A DNA stretch of 26,341 bases from Tritrichomonas foetus (lineage: Eukaryota > Parabasalia > Tritrichomonadida > Tritrichomonadidae). A program made the translations under genes and the position numbers. The notes under the pieces are model-generated. The model did no database searches. It had not been told where the DNA came from and saw nothing but the letters and a program-made list of their open reading frames with translations. Position 1 is the first letter of the stretch. Every line of letters begins with the position of its first letter. The stretch is from positions 97,082 through 123,422 of the forward strand of contig MLAK01000344.1 of NCBI GenBank assembly GCA_001839685.1, in the 5' to 3' direction. Positions 13,901 to 20,466 of the stretch are shown here, one piece after another.

Positions 13901-14260
13901 TCTTGGTGGATGTAACATAAAAGGCGGTGGAACTGAAGGACCTGGATTTTCATTTGTTTCATATCTTGTTTTTTTATTTTGTGACACTAATGATGATCTA
14001 TTTTGAACTCTTGTCATTGGCATCGATCGTGGAAAAATAGCTTTCTGTTTTTTTGTCGGAGATAAAACTGAAGGTCGTTTAGGAGATGGGACTGCTGTTG
14101 CTGCCTCGTCAGCAAGATTCCATTCGCCTATTTTAGGAATTTCGATTGTTTCTTCAGGAAGCGTCTGTCCGAGTCTTTTAACTATGTTTCGTTCTTTGAT
14201 TATGATTTGCTCATGTTGGATAAGGCGCGCTTTTCCGCGAGCGAACCTGTCTCCAGACAT
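1913..14260 (-). CDS. Axonemal dynein heavy chain, single-headed inner-arm type
   Basis: This is the motor subunit of a flagellar inner dynein arm, which uses ATP to slide axonemal doublet microtubules. One uninterrupted frame encodes 4115 residues, the normal full length of the family. Residues 1-180 look disordered. Residues 183-270 resemble the DNAH1-type tail segment (FLPLETFDD, WMPCNIL, REDPAKF). The tail and linker follow to about 1400. AAA1 has an intact P-loop GPAGTGKT (1446-1453) and Walker B CFDEFNRI (1496-1503). AAA2 has GGAMGGKT (1727-1734) and DGPVD. AAA3 is degenerate: GPESSKT at 2100 and VFFLDN at 2162. AAA4 has GVKSSGRKS (2444-2452). The stalk coils are about 2660-2780 and 2905-2985, flanking a microtubule-binding head with DYWPE and KIKKYV. 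AAA5 and AAA6 (GLPNDMHSIENA; PGIDPQDE) and the C-terminal domain with YECPVFRT complete it. The stop is TAG. Assignment to DNAH1 rather than DNAH3/7/12 is from memory and uncertain. Confidence 0.97.
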   Translation of the reverse strand: MSGDRFARGKARLIQHEQIIIKERNIVKRLGQTLPEETIEIPKIGEWNLADEAATAVPSPKRPSVLSPTKKQKAIFPRSMPMTRVQNRSSLVSQNKKTRYETNENPGPSVPPPFMLHPPRILAPGIDPLDRLNVNPPGTVSTDLETIIHSKYRSPKKALPPLKTREYSLDDSNEIVIPENEGSSFLPLETFDDDSFVEYSLDELLKDPHGVSKFQGKWMPCNILNYDPNSQLFLIEWEKNKKRKKVPRFNLRFNREDPAKFQARINAARRACSRQETAIRFESRVTQMPTGNLPQLAQEDIINIHSQIGNPIESKYFARLRELDAEVEQDFKLNNNRIEFTYELEHNPMIPNRDEFVEFLSKGESPPKVFGLIEQNNYDMKEMIHSMSELHLMANHRILEGLYIIWGIFMDSEMLTLLTDGFPELLSLRDFIVKECNHLEYITKQFKDSIQETLEGVITSTVSDSMNTVKAYEKRRYQSMITLTQRMLHTVLLQITENTLDVFLSLFSRYLKESFEKVDPQFSIKLTTDEDRNLDFSPKLQSFDDELFDLLKKLEESLIILPQITSPIVEVDQSQVNFDDCLALVESRREIMKEGLTELFSRANKFIDEYRCLEPLLKIDPDQYVIDFDKDGSKSLTEYRSALNEIHQNVQIISSKLMSDYNISIFHVDCLEFKRKSLEHFKKVTHNFLTQVKKRALSATEELKQEYDSIADELKKEPQTPEELAAMKAYLEHVFNTIKVRNRKMSYANERFEFLEEFQFEITDEEFVFHYQTLQMPQKISQMMDSTEKMISTVRIKMIRELRANQRKLETDTIQVQEQLKGFNSKYNDLEMTIEAVDQVNEIHARLQNLMQLQNKYNTHEKLFEFEQVTSRVLSNLISEFTPLHVLWNLANEWMTTNAQMLDTPFPQIRADAMNQFIVQAIKKIIKLKKDLGQQKVLMEKVITPLSTQIEAFKKHVPLIMKLRHPGIKTKHWEQISEVVGFPVMPSMELSLQEFLNLDLERWQDQISEIASIAAQEYNLESSLDQMDAELQQKSFVTIIFRNTDHYIFTEIDDIVSTIDDQLVTTQTLLTSPFIGPIKKRATERLEFLRASHVILDDWITCQRSWLYLQPIFTGTSIQQKLFKEAQDWTNVEKIWTVLMNMAHNHPEFNTVMHYSGLGSNLITCNTLLDSITKGLNAYLESKRLGFPRFFFLSNDELISILSHTKDFDKIQDSMQKLFEYVSSINVTEDLEITHMNDAEGESVKFFSDVDGDTPEIEDWLNAFEEEMRVSLKEYVSDSLVDYSKRKKEQWISRFPAQVILIANQILWTQQVTTALNQGKQRNLEILKRKYIEQLEELTSIIRKPISKLMRQVVSCLLINEVHNRDIIQTLVSNSVHDPDNFKWVQQLRYYWEDDTVIVRSINNTYEYSYEYAGNSARLVITPLTDRCYQTLLSAFKQNLSGAPSGPAGTGKTETVRDCAKALGRACVVYNCSEEVTPEQMSQFFSGLASSGSWSCFDEFNRINIEVLSVIAQQVRSIQEAIAINADTFKLDARTLKLNINAAICITMNPGYAGRTELPDNLKALFRPCAMMVPDFGFICEILLFSGGFKEASNLSVKIVSVFDLCRKQLSNEHHYDWGLRAMKAILSTAGKQKRNDLDKDESLLLVQTIRNNTAPRLVSIDLPLFDAIIKDVFPQVCAVKSSPEKLLAKLRESFQVLKAQPLFTHTSKCIEFYETTLVRHGIMLVGGAMGGKTIALKALQLALTSQSEDGEGLPVHIETLNPKAITIAELYGSFNPITSEWSDGVLSKSIRECSFSEQNSLKWIVVDGPVDSLWIETMNSLLDENKVLCLANNERIQLGSNVKMVFEVDNLDEASPATVSRCGMIYFDPDCLPWNALVESWTQKFTEDYKPIIDFIRSLLEKYTLNLIQFIRNDGKTTLPFNPNNSVVTLLKILDCYMPIIRETKQKLNESGDEWVTYDPLQQELYISEFSETSKDIIPLFLKTDNLNTVFELIVIFGFVWSFGGVLEESSRSTFDHFLKDLMDKNETSVPFPVKESCFEFYCDLANNRWTKWCDGITGIQLSETHPLEIEFVPSQNNAPIYFFTKLFISFNIHTLIQGPESSKTLIVKHLMSKSLNKSRFDCHTLPLSNCSTPNSISKFFQYYMHRRQKNFSPLNNMFMVFFLDNLGSVKPEFYGAQPPLELLRQFFDMGGWYNTATVELRGILDSTVIGGMGVPGGGLYSIPQRLLRHFVLLHLPKYSINDNVVILNTLLNTHFINYDVVVKDLLGTSINATMEFYKECVKTLLPIPSKLHYVFGMRDIIKVYKGMLLNTPEHIKKKSQFIKLWYHEMTKTFYDRFNTSNDRKWFTTKMSSLCSKFFKVTWESIKTNGHLMFNSFADGTQKYEEVKASKEDLVKLCTQMLEDHNRDSSKQLDIVLFSEAIEHLSSLSRVLTFEKGHAMLVGVKSSGRKSLARLALHMASIDCFEIAITKSYTFDEWRTDIKTLMKQCGTNDISTGFIITDVQIVKPFQLEDICNLLINCEIPLLYEREEIDQIRAELAASDLAITMTETDMFKVFMDRVKTNLHIILVVSPYGSVFKDIMLSYPTIRNESIIDWYMPWSQNALESVSRAFLGRAKISDPEKLEKIISVCVRIHKTVEDYASKFLKETKRTAAVTPSRYFELLGTFVRKLQAKTESTENTINSYENGVEKIKTTKIQIEAMSKQLDHDIPVLKATRTEVELMLKELTIKRSEVEVTRTEVQAKSDTAEQEAAEAGEANRIAQEQFALAQPLLTEAQEAVLKLDKDSLTNIKKLHAPTAGMKETFEAVCIMFGRQPRKVDGPKGVKEEDYWPETVSMLNDVNFTKIITNFKIETISRETINKIKKYVPADKEVRAAKRQAALQSFAAVAALYDWVCASYEYWFIYQEILPKKQAADEAERKLAASEALLADARSHLAAVEARLQELQDKFQAMKDKEEELTQSVANTQSRLLRAQKLIDGLSGETSRWTETATNLKDTKTYILGDSLLISGVLTYIGAFSPSYRNDIIDKWKKYLTSQDILYSNNFSIDKALGNDGVIREWVVKGLPNDMHSIENALIITQNEQSFPLMIDPQLSGTKWLRAVEGENLNVLRFDQADFLQRFKSCVSFGLPVLITNVGLKLDPLIDPILSREILVVDGQKKVAIGGDMISYSDNFRLYISTKYPNPQYSPEVCSQVTLINFTTTQDGLTDLLLNNLIEVERADLDKKRIQIMEENAENTKKLKEIENEILEIVSTAGENILDDDNAIDTLQKVQKMSAMIEQQIAASVATEKKIAKFKTRFLPVAERAALLYFCVSDFSVIDPMYQFSLMWFVSLFRNAIVNSDHPKDSQQLIETMHLSIAKKFFESVSFSLFSRHKLLFSTLMAIRIMFSEKKIGGSELAFLLSPSVSNEPNEFNFLSNEVWSMLIPLQEIAPPFKNIVNEMRGPNKSKWIKYIESHNPVKEIIPLDNLTSFQKLLILRIFHLERVRDGLHEFISENLGEEFVKPPTLNLGTIFRESDPLSPLIFIIMPGIDPQDEIISVASSMDLDKYLKSYSLGRGRGQGAEELILDAAERGFWVLLQNCHLSLSWMPRLEFLINNLNPSKVHARFKLCLVTMSSPDFPIGILYQGTKLIYEIPKGMRENVMRIYNGINFEDYDAATNSTIEKQLTFHLAFFHAVVLERLQFGSIGWNISYEFNPSDFYISKKHLKVFLYESNSKEIPFESLTYVIGELNYGGRVTDHWDRRLLLSLLRRFFSSEIMSSTFSFGEGYTAPNFEGTYDKLMETIGKWPVVTQGVDVGLSANASTITSRNEALQIFSSLIEVQPTLVAASENVSEEQFALNLIDTLLSQVPKPFNIQNFLKKFDIRDTLSTVLHHEIVLYNKLLDVILSSLEEMQKGLKGLILIDEKLDLLNRRLLSNHVPELWLEHSFPSILNLRNYMDDLNKRVQFLDQWVRIGSPIVYNIGAFYHPEEFLTAILQMYARKHAVPFDTLRWVTTPLDHITPDKIGKEPDEGIYINGLPIEGAKWDIESKTLTECKQRELVNFLPVLHLLPTQNNSPYDMNTTYECPVFRTQNRGTGALDLPNYIISLYLPTKTFSPDHWVQRSVAAFITVQ

Positions 14261-14418
14261 TTTTCTAAAATTTTCCTATCGAATTGAAAAAAAACCTAAC
14301 GATTTTCTAATTTCTTTTAAAAAGTTAGTGCATGTTTAGAATTTCATTCAAAATCATATCCCATTGGAGAACTTTTTTCATACACGCTTTAAATTGATAT
14401 TGGTTAAGAAAAAAAATA

Positions 14419-14438
14419 TTAACCAACGTTGAGGTTAA
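14419..14438. repeat. Short inverted repeat TTAACC-N8-GGTTAA
   Basis: Six-base arms TTAACC (14419-14424) and GGTTAA (14433-14438) are perfect reverse complements separated by the 8 bases AACGTTGA. It lies 69 nt upstream of the coiled-coil start and 159 nt upstream of the dynein start. The arms resemble Myb-type AAC-core sites, and Myb proteins are known promoter-binding factors in trichomonads. Function here is inference. Confidence 0.4.
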
Positions 14439-14487
14439 CAAAAGATTCTTTAACTAATTGTGTCCGTTTATTAAAAGATTTCCAAAT

Positions 14488-14496
14488 ATCAAATTT
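14488..14496 (+). promoter_or_regulatory. Candidate initiator-like TCAAATTT of coiled-coil gene
   Basis: ATCAAATTT lies 16 nt upstream of the ATG at 14507, a typical distance for the very short trichomonad leader. The base after TCA is A rather than the consensus pyrimidine. The same TCAAATTT occurs 21 nt upstream of the MAP kinase start at 24833, which is the main reason to list it. Confidence 0.25.
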
Positions 14497-14506
14497 GTGA
14501 TTGGGA

Positions 14507-16036
14507 ATGAGTGAAGAAGAAGAAACCGAAGTAAAACCGCAATTAAATATACAGCAGATACATCAAAAACTTGCAACGATTGAAAATTTAATTCAAGAAA
14601 AAAATGTTATCTCATCACAACAAAATGAAAGCGAAAATAAGCCAATTAATGCTATCAATAATGCAAAAATAACGAAAAAAGAAATGAAAAAGCACTTAAA
14701 AATGCAATGTAAACAACATCTCAGAAATCTTCAAATCCGATACCATTCTGTATGTCGTGCCATGAATAGTGTTTCATCTGCTATTAATGATTTTTCCTAT
14801 ATTGTTCATTCGTTGCCTAATGATTCCCAATATAATACGAGAATTGTTCAGCCAGAAAAGGAAAAGAATGATAGAAAAAGTGAAATTTCTACACTGGCAA
14901 ATATTTTAAAAAAGAAAGAAAATAGATATCAAGGAAAGCTTGCAAGAAGAAGAGACGAAATTAAAATTTTAAAGGAAAAATCATATGAGCTAGCTTTGAA
15001 GAAGAAAGCACTTGAAGAGAGAATTCAAAAAGCCAATGAATCATTAGAAAGTAAAACAGAAACAGTTGACTTAAGTTTAGTTGAAGAAACAATAAATCAA
15101 TTGGATGATGGTATCACTTTTTCTGATTCTGATGGATCAGAAAACTCTATTTTTAAAGAAGAAGAAGAATTGCATCATTTAATTCTTGGCAATCATAAAC
15201 GAAAAGAAAAAATCAATGCTGATAAAGAAAAAATTTTTAATGAAAAGCAAAAATTGATTTATCAAAATGAAGCAAGGCAACAACATTTGAAATCTACTCC
15301 AACTATAGATACTAATTCCTTTAATGAGGATGAAGAAAACGAACTTCACGAATTGTATGAAAGACTTGTAAATAAAGAAAGTGAGATTGAAAAAACAAAT
15401 AAAGAAATCGATGAACTTATTTCCAACAATAACCAAATCAAAGAAAAAGTCGAAAGTGAATATGAAAATAAAATGAATAAAATATCAAAGTTAAGTGATG
15501 AAATTACTGAAGTTGATCAACTTGTTATAGATATTCATAAAATTAAAGATAGTATTATGAGTCTCAATGAAGAGTTATCACAAATCGAACATTCTAAAAA
15601 GAAAGCTCAAAGGCAAAATGGATTAATTAGTGTTTCAATTAACGTTTTCCAAAAAGAAAAGGAAGAATTAGAAAAAAGGGGAATTGAAGCAGAAAGAAAG
15701 CTTAAATTACTTGAAGATAAAGAAAAACAACTCAAAGAAAGAAGAAGAAAATTCAACGAAGAAAATTCTTTATGTGAGCTAAACCAAAATTCGATTTCAG
15801 AAAAGAAATCAGAAATTGAACAGATAGAAAGTAACATCATTAAATATGAGAATAAGATTGAAAGTACCAACGAGGAAATTGCCCGTCAATCTGATATTGT
15901 TGATAAGCTTTTATTAGAAGCTTCATCTAATCGAGCTGATTCAAGAATACAATATTTTCAAAATATTCTCAATAATGATAATGATAGTGAGTTCAATAGT
16001 GGCAAACAAAATTTTTCATCTGATGTTGATATATAA
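14507..16036 (+). CDS. Coiled-coil protein of unknown function, 509 residues
   Basis: I do not recognise a named family. The first ATG of the frame is at 14507 (MSEEEETEVKPQ); the frame extends slightly upstream but only with non-ATG codons. Residues 1-60 are polar. Residues 65-110 form a basic, Cys-containing helical stretch (KKHLKMQCKQHLRNLQIRYH). From about 130 to 490 nearly all sequence is heptad-like, rich in Glu, Lys and Leu, interrupted by an acidic Ser/Asp break near residue 205 (FSDSDGSENS). The tail is Asn/Asp/Ser-rich. No signal peptide, membrane segment or catalytic motif is visible. It shares a 246-bp divergent promoter region with the axonemal dynein, so a cytoskeletal or flagellar role is a reasonable guess but only that. 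The stop codon TAA is followed by AA, giving a TAAA tetramer that in trichomonads can serve as polyadenylation signal. Confidence 0.9.
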   Translation: MSEEEETEVKPQLNIQQIHQKLATIENLIQEKNVISSQQNESENKPINAINNAKITKKEMKKHLKMQCKQHLRNLQIRYHSVCRAMNSVSSAINDFSYIVHSLPNDSQYNTRIVQPEKEKNDRKSEISTLANILKKKENRYQGKLARRRDEIKILKEKSYELALKKKALEERIQKANESLESKTETVDLSLVEETINQLDDGITFSDSDGSENSIFKEEEELHHLILGNHKRKEKINADKEKIFNEKQKLIYQNEARQQHLKSTPTIDTNSFNEDEENELHELYERLVNKESEIEKTNKEIDELISNNNQIKEKVESEYENKMNKISKLSDEITEVDQLVIDIHKIKDSIMSLNEELSQIEHSKKKAQRQNGLISVSINVFQKEKEELEKRGIEAERKLKLLEDKEKQLKERRRKFNEENSLCELNQNSISEKKSEIEQIESNIIKYENKIESTNEEIARQSDIVDKLLLEASSNRADSRIQYFQNILNNDNDSEFNSGKQNFSSDVDI

Positions 16037-16569
16037 AACTGTTTTTTGATGTATGTGTAAATTGTTGTAATTTGCTATTCAATTATTGTTTTTTTGAAAA
16101 AAATAAAATCCAAGTTATTACTTGCCTTAACTTAAAAAACGAAACATTTCTCATTGAGTATAGATTTTTTTTTTTTTTCTGGATATTTGACTTGTTTCAG
16201 AATGCAATTTGAAACAATTATGACATATTTATTTTGACTGTTTTTGGATCGTTTTAATGAGATCACATGTTAATATCGAAATTAATAAACGGACATCGTG
16301 TAGAATTTATAATAGGTCAGAATTATCTCAATTATCCTTTTGACATCAGGTAAAAATATTCAATTTAGGTCATTGTTCTCTATAAAAAATCAGAATATTT
16401 TCAGAAGTAACTTAATTTTTCATTCCGCACTAATATATTCTATACTTTTCTACACAATTTATCTAATATATTTGATATAATCTTTGAATTCTGCCATAAA
16501 CTTTTCAATACGCTATTTATTTACCTTCATGGTGAAATAAAGTATTGAAATGACACAAGAAAATTTTAA
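16037..16569. other. Intergenic, 533 bp, no gene seen
   Basis: This is AT-rich spacer between two plus-strand genes, with a T run near 16165. It holds the 3' end of the coiled-coil gene and the promoter of the USP7-type gene. A block at 16281-16320 weakly resembles one at 23401-23437. No tRNA-like or coding structure was recognised. Confidence 0.65.
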
Positions 16570-16573
16570 ATGA
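16550..16573 (+). promoter_or_regulatory. Seven-codon upstream ORF overlapping the USP start
   Basis: ATG at 16550 opens a frame of 7 codons (MTQENFK). Its TGA stop overlaps the USP start codon in the sequence AATGA. It is out of frame with the protease. Whether it is in the mRNA depends on the transcription start, which is unknown; trichomonad leaders are often shorter than 20 nt. Confidence 0.3.
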
Positions 16574-19500
16574 GCAAGGAAAACAGTGACAGCTCAGATA
16601 TCGAAGATCAAGGTTCTGATATACTAGATGACGATTACAATTCAGTTGGTGGAAACTCTTCTCTCCCTGATGACTCCAACTACGCCTACTACGCTAATAG
16701 TCACGACGGCGAAAATTATTATCAACATTATTATGAAAATAATTATGGTGAAAATTATGGTGAAAACTATGGTGAAAATTATGATAATTATGGTGAAAAT
16801 TATGAAAATGAAAATGACAGCAATGATTCCGAAGAATATCAATATTCACAGCAAGCAGATGTCTTCAAATGGGTTATTGAAGACTTCAAAAATCAGCCAG
16901 ATATTATAGAATCGCCAACCTATCATACGGACAACCTAGATGTCATAATTTCGTTAAGAGTCGATCCAAAAAATGAATCTTGTTGTAATGTCAAACTTTT
17001 TAATATGAAATCCACACTCAGAGTACGCTATATTCTTTCGCTAATCAACCACCTTCAAAATAGGTCCCTACATGCCGACTGGAATCAGATTACGGAGAAG
17101 GAAAATATCGATCACGAATACGACATACATTTCACGCGGAAAGAGATCGAAGACGAAGAAAACGGATGGATAACCTCAGACGGAGCCGTTTACCTGGAAA
17201 TAAAAATTATTTCGGTTCCCGAAATTATTCCCGATTATACTGGAAAAAACTCCAAAAAAGAGACTGGTTATGTTGGCCTTAAAAACCAAGGGGCGACATG
17301 TTACATGAACTCCATGCTGCAAGCATTGTATCATCTTCCGGCATTTCGGAGGATCGTTTATGACATGCCAACGACTGGTACAGAAATTGCAGAGACGTGT
17401 ATTCCACTGTGCCTTCAAAGACTCTTCTGCCAGCTGCAATTTCGAGATGTTGCTGTTTCAACAAAATCTCTCACAAAAAGTTTCGGGTGGACAGATATTG
17501 AAACAATTATGCAACATGACGTTCAAGAATTCTGTAGAGTTTTGGTCGATAACCTTGAAATGAAAATGAAAGGAAGTGAACTTGAAAATTCGATACCAAA
17601 CATTTTTAGAGGAAAATTTAGGTCTTACATCCGCTGTATTAATGTTGAATATGAAAGTTCAAAAATCGAAGAATTTTATGATTTATCAATGCAAGTGAAA
17701 GGTTGTAAAAATTTAGATGAATCATTCGAAAAATATATTGAGAAAGATAAAATGGATGGTAAAAATCAATACAGTACTGAAAAATATGGAAAACAGGATG
17801 CATTGATGGGTGTAGAATTTATTGAATTTCCTTCAGTTTTGCATCTTCACTTAAGAAGATTTGAATATGATTTTAATTATGATAGAATGATCAAAATTAA
17901 CGATAAATTCGAATTTCCTGAAAGCATAGATTTGAGTCCTTATTTAGCAGATGACTCCCCTGATAAAATTAATAAGTCTAATGTTTTCGATTTGTATGGA
18001 GTTTTGGTTCATTTCGGAACTATGGAAGCTGGTCACTACTATGCATTTTTAAGAACATCAACTGATTTGCAATGGTACAAATTTGATGATAATTGCGTCA
18101 CAAAAGAAGATATTGAAACTGCGGTTTTTGACAATTATGGTGGTTTTACCCAACAAAAAGGTTACGGCGGCTATAATCATTATGGTGGTTATGGAAGGGG
18201 TATTTATCAAATTCCTAAAGCATATAGTGGATATATGCTTGTTTATGTACGAAGAGATGATGCACCTCATATTTTTGAACCTGTTACTGATTCTCAGGTT
18301 CCTCAGCATTTGAAAGATTATGTAAAAATGGTCGAATTTGAAGAGCAAAGAAAACGCGATAAAAAGAATGAAGAAATGAACACATTTACTGTCACATTAA
18401 TTGAGAGTTCAGATCTTGAAAGATATAATTTACAGGGAAATATTGGGTTTCCTGCTGGTTTTGAGTCAAAAGCAATCAAAACTAATATAAATATAACAAT
18501 TAAACAACTTTATGAAGAGGTTGCAAAAGTCAAGAAATTAGATATTAATCAAATTAGATTATGGAAAACGAATATGTATTACCATAATCCAATTAAAGTT
18601 TTACCAATGAGTAATCATTTAATTACACATTTAGCTTATTATCAAAATTCTACAACATTGTATCTTGAAATTAAAAATATTGAAGAATCTTTAATTATTG
18701 AAGATATGATGGTCCTTTATGTTAAATTCTTCTTCCCTCATGCTGAAGCAGCTATTCAATATATAGGAAATATTAAAATACCGAAAAATGCAATCGTTTC
18801 TGATGCTGTTCCTTTGGTTAATAAAATCCTTGGATTCCCACTTGATACACCTCTCATTATATTTGCGGAAACAATTTCTACAATGTTGTCTGCCAAGAAA
18901 CTTGAATCTAATAAATCATTCCTTGAAAACTGCATCGATACTGGAAGTATAATAATTTGCCAAGTTTCTCCTGAAGTTCCGATTCCTCCCACATCTTTTG
19001 AAATCCTTCAATCAATTCCACCTGATGAAACCATTAACAATGAATTTCTATCAAATGATCAATCCTTGGCTGAAAATAATGAAAAAGGAAGCGAAAAAGG
19101 AAGTGAAATTGATGAAAATGAAAGAATTGAAGAAAATATTCCGTTGATACTCGCTGATGACTTATATCCAACCAAAATTGAATATGTTGATCAATATTTG
19201 GATAAAAAGAACTATACAGTAAATGTAGATATTTACGACTATAACAATCCAACAAGTGCTCTTTTCACACTTCAATTTATGTCTTCAATTCCTTATAGTC
19301 ATTTCAAAAAACTCATTGCTGCTGCTGCAAAAATTGATTTCGATCCAACCAAAGATTCAATGCTTCTTTATCAGCATGACCGAAAGAAACAAAAACCAAT
19401 AGAACTTGATACAATGTTTTCACCTTCACCACGCTCACATTTCCACCAAATTTTTGCCAACCATCACAATATAAATAGCACGAATAACAATCATTCCATT

Positions 19501-20187
19501 GGTGGTAATCCCAATAGTTCTAGGAATAGAGTAATTATTTATTTCCAGCTATATGAAGGAATTAGTGAAAATTTGCTTTCTAAAATGACACATTATCAAT
19601 TTGTCTTCTCTAAAGATGGTTACAATGTTGATGAAAAAGGAAAAATATTTGCACCTAAGAAAATAACATGTGAAATGTTACTAGAAAGACTTAAAGATAA
19701 TAATATTGATATTGGTGAAGGCCCTTACCGATTCTATCAATTATATGATAGTCGAATTTATTGTGAAATGGAACCAAATTGTACAATTGATATTCCATTT
19801 TATGTTACTCGAATTGATTGTATTCCTGAAGACCAACGCGAATTTGACAATGATGAATATTTAGTTGAATTTTGTCACATGTGTTACAAATATCCTAATT
19901 ATCCAACAGGAAGAGGTGATCACTTTATGGTGAAAGTAATTAAAAATGAAAAGTTTGCAGATACCAAAGAACGAATTCGCAAATTACTTCGTGATCAGCA
20001 ACTTAGCGACTTTAATGATAGTGAATTTGAATTAAAAACACGAGACGCAATGTCTAATAAGAAGAAGAAGATTGTTGACACAGATGTTTTAAGTGAACTG
20101 ACTGGGCCAGATGATAAAGTATATATGATATCTAAGAAAGTTCGAAAAACTTCATCTGTGTATGAATCATCTGTTAAAATATTCAAT

Positions 20188-20190
<3 letters not shown>
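16570..20190 (+). CDS. USP7: USP7/HAUSP-type ubiquitin C-terminal hydrolase
   Basis: This is a cysteine protease (peptidase family C19) that removes ubiquitin from proteins. The 1206 residues match USP7 (about 1100) in order and content. There is an acidic, Tyr/Asn-rich N-terminus with NYGE repeats (about 50-85) and a MATH/TRAF-like domain (98-218). The catalytic domain (233-562) has the Cys box KNQGATCYMN with N239 and nucleophile C244, the His box AGHYYAF with H489, and acid D506 in WYKFDD. Segments such as LTKSFGW, MQHDVQEFCRVL and VLHLHLRRFEYDF are near-identical to USP7 as I recall it. Residues about 590-1190 correspond to the USP7 ubiquitin-like domains, broken by an acidic linker near 835 and an Asn-rich insert near 965-985. 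Unusual is a Gly/Tyr-rich insert at 531-546. The ATG follows a mini-ORF. The TGA stop is followed directly by 40 T. It converges with a UIM/UBX gene of the same pathway. Confidence 0.97.
16741..16806 (+). repeat. Imperfect 12-bp tandem repeat encoding NYGE
   Basis: Units of AATTATGGTGAA recur three times in a row, then after a short interruption again, encoding Asn-Tyr-Gly-Glu repeats in the N-terminus of the USP7 homologue. Small differences (AACTATGGTGAA; units lacking GGT) show it is not freshly expanded. The repeats also keep another plus-strand frame and one reverse frame open. Confidence 0.85.

Positions 20191-20230
<40 letters not shown>
20191..20230 (+). repeat. Homopolymer tract of 40 T
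   Basis: Forty consecutive T begin at the first base after the USP TGA stop codon. The true length may differ between cells or be affected by sequencing slippage. In the transcript it would be a U40 tract at the very start of the 3' UTR. Confidence 0.9.
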
Positions 20231-20233
<3 letters not shown>

Positions 20234-20466
20234 TTACTTCACAATATTGATAGCCTATTCTTACTATTCTTTTTAAAATATCTTTCCCATAATTTTGAGC
20301 TTAATATTATTTTTGTGATAAAAAATATCATTCGTCATTCACATAACTATTCCAATCATCAAACGATGAAATTTCATTCAATAAAATTTGATGGATAAGC
20401 AGCCGACATGTTTCAAACGACGTGTTAGAGTTTTGCATTTGAAATTTTCACACTCAATGGTGTTAT

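Larger units (their letters stand above)
14261..14506. promoter_or_regulatory. Divergent promoter region of dynein and coiled-coil genes
   Basis: Only 246 bp separate the two start codons, which face away from each other, so both promoters must lie here or inside the genes. The region contains several GGTTAA or TTAACC elements (14402-14407, 14419-14424, 14433-14438). On the dynein side a T run followed by CAATTCG lies about 27 nt upstream of its ATG. No TATA-like box at a fixed distance is evident, as expected for trichomonads, which rely on initiator elements. Confidence 0.6.

Noticed and set aside
1913..14260. Possible introns in the dynein gene
   Set aside because: The frame is continuous and all family landmarks occur in order; I saw no ACTAACACACAG-type trichomonad 3' intron motif.
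14501..14506. Upstream TTG as start of the coiled-coil protein
   Set aside because: Nuclear eukaryotic genes start at ATG; the ATG at 14507 is two codons downstream in the same frame.
16628..16909. Ile/Met/Lys-rich frames on both strands at the USP7 N-terminus
   Set aside because: By-products of the NYGE-coding tandem repeat.
20162..20398. Poly-Phe frame starting inside the USP7 gene end
   Set aside because: Created by the T40 tract.
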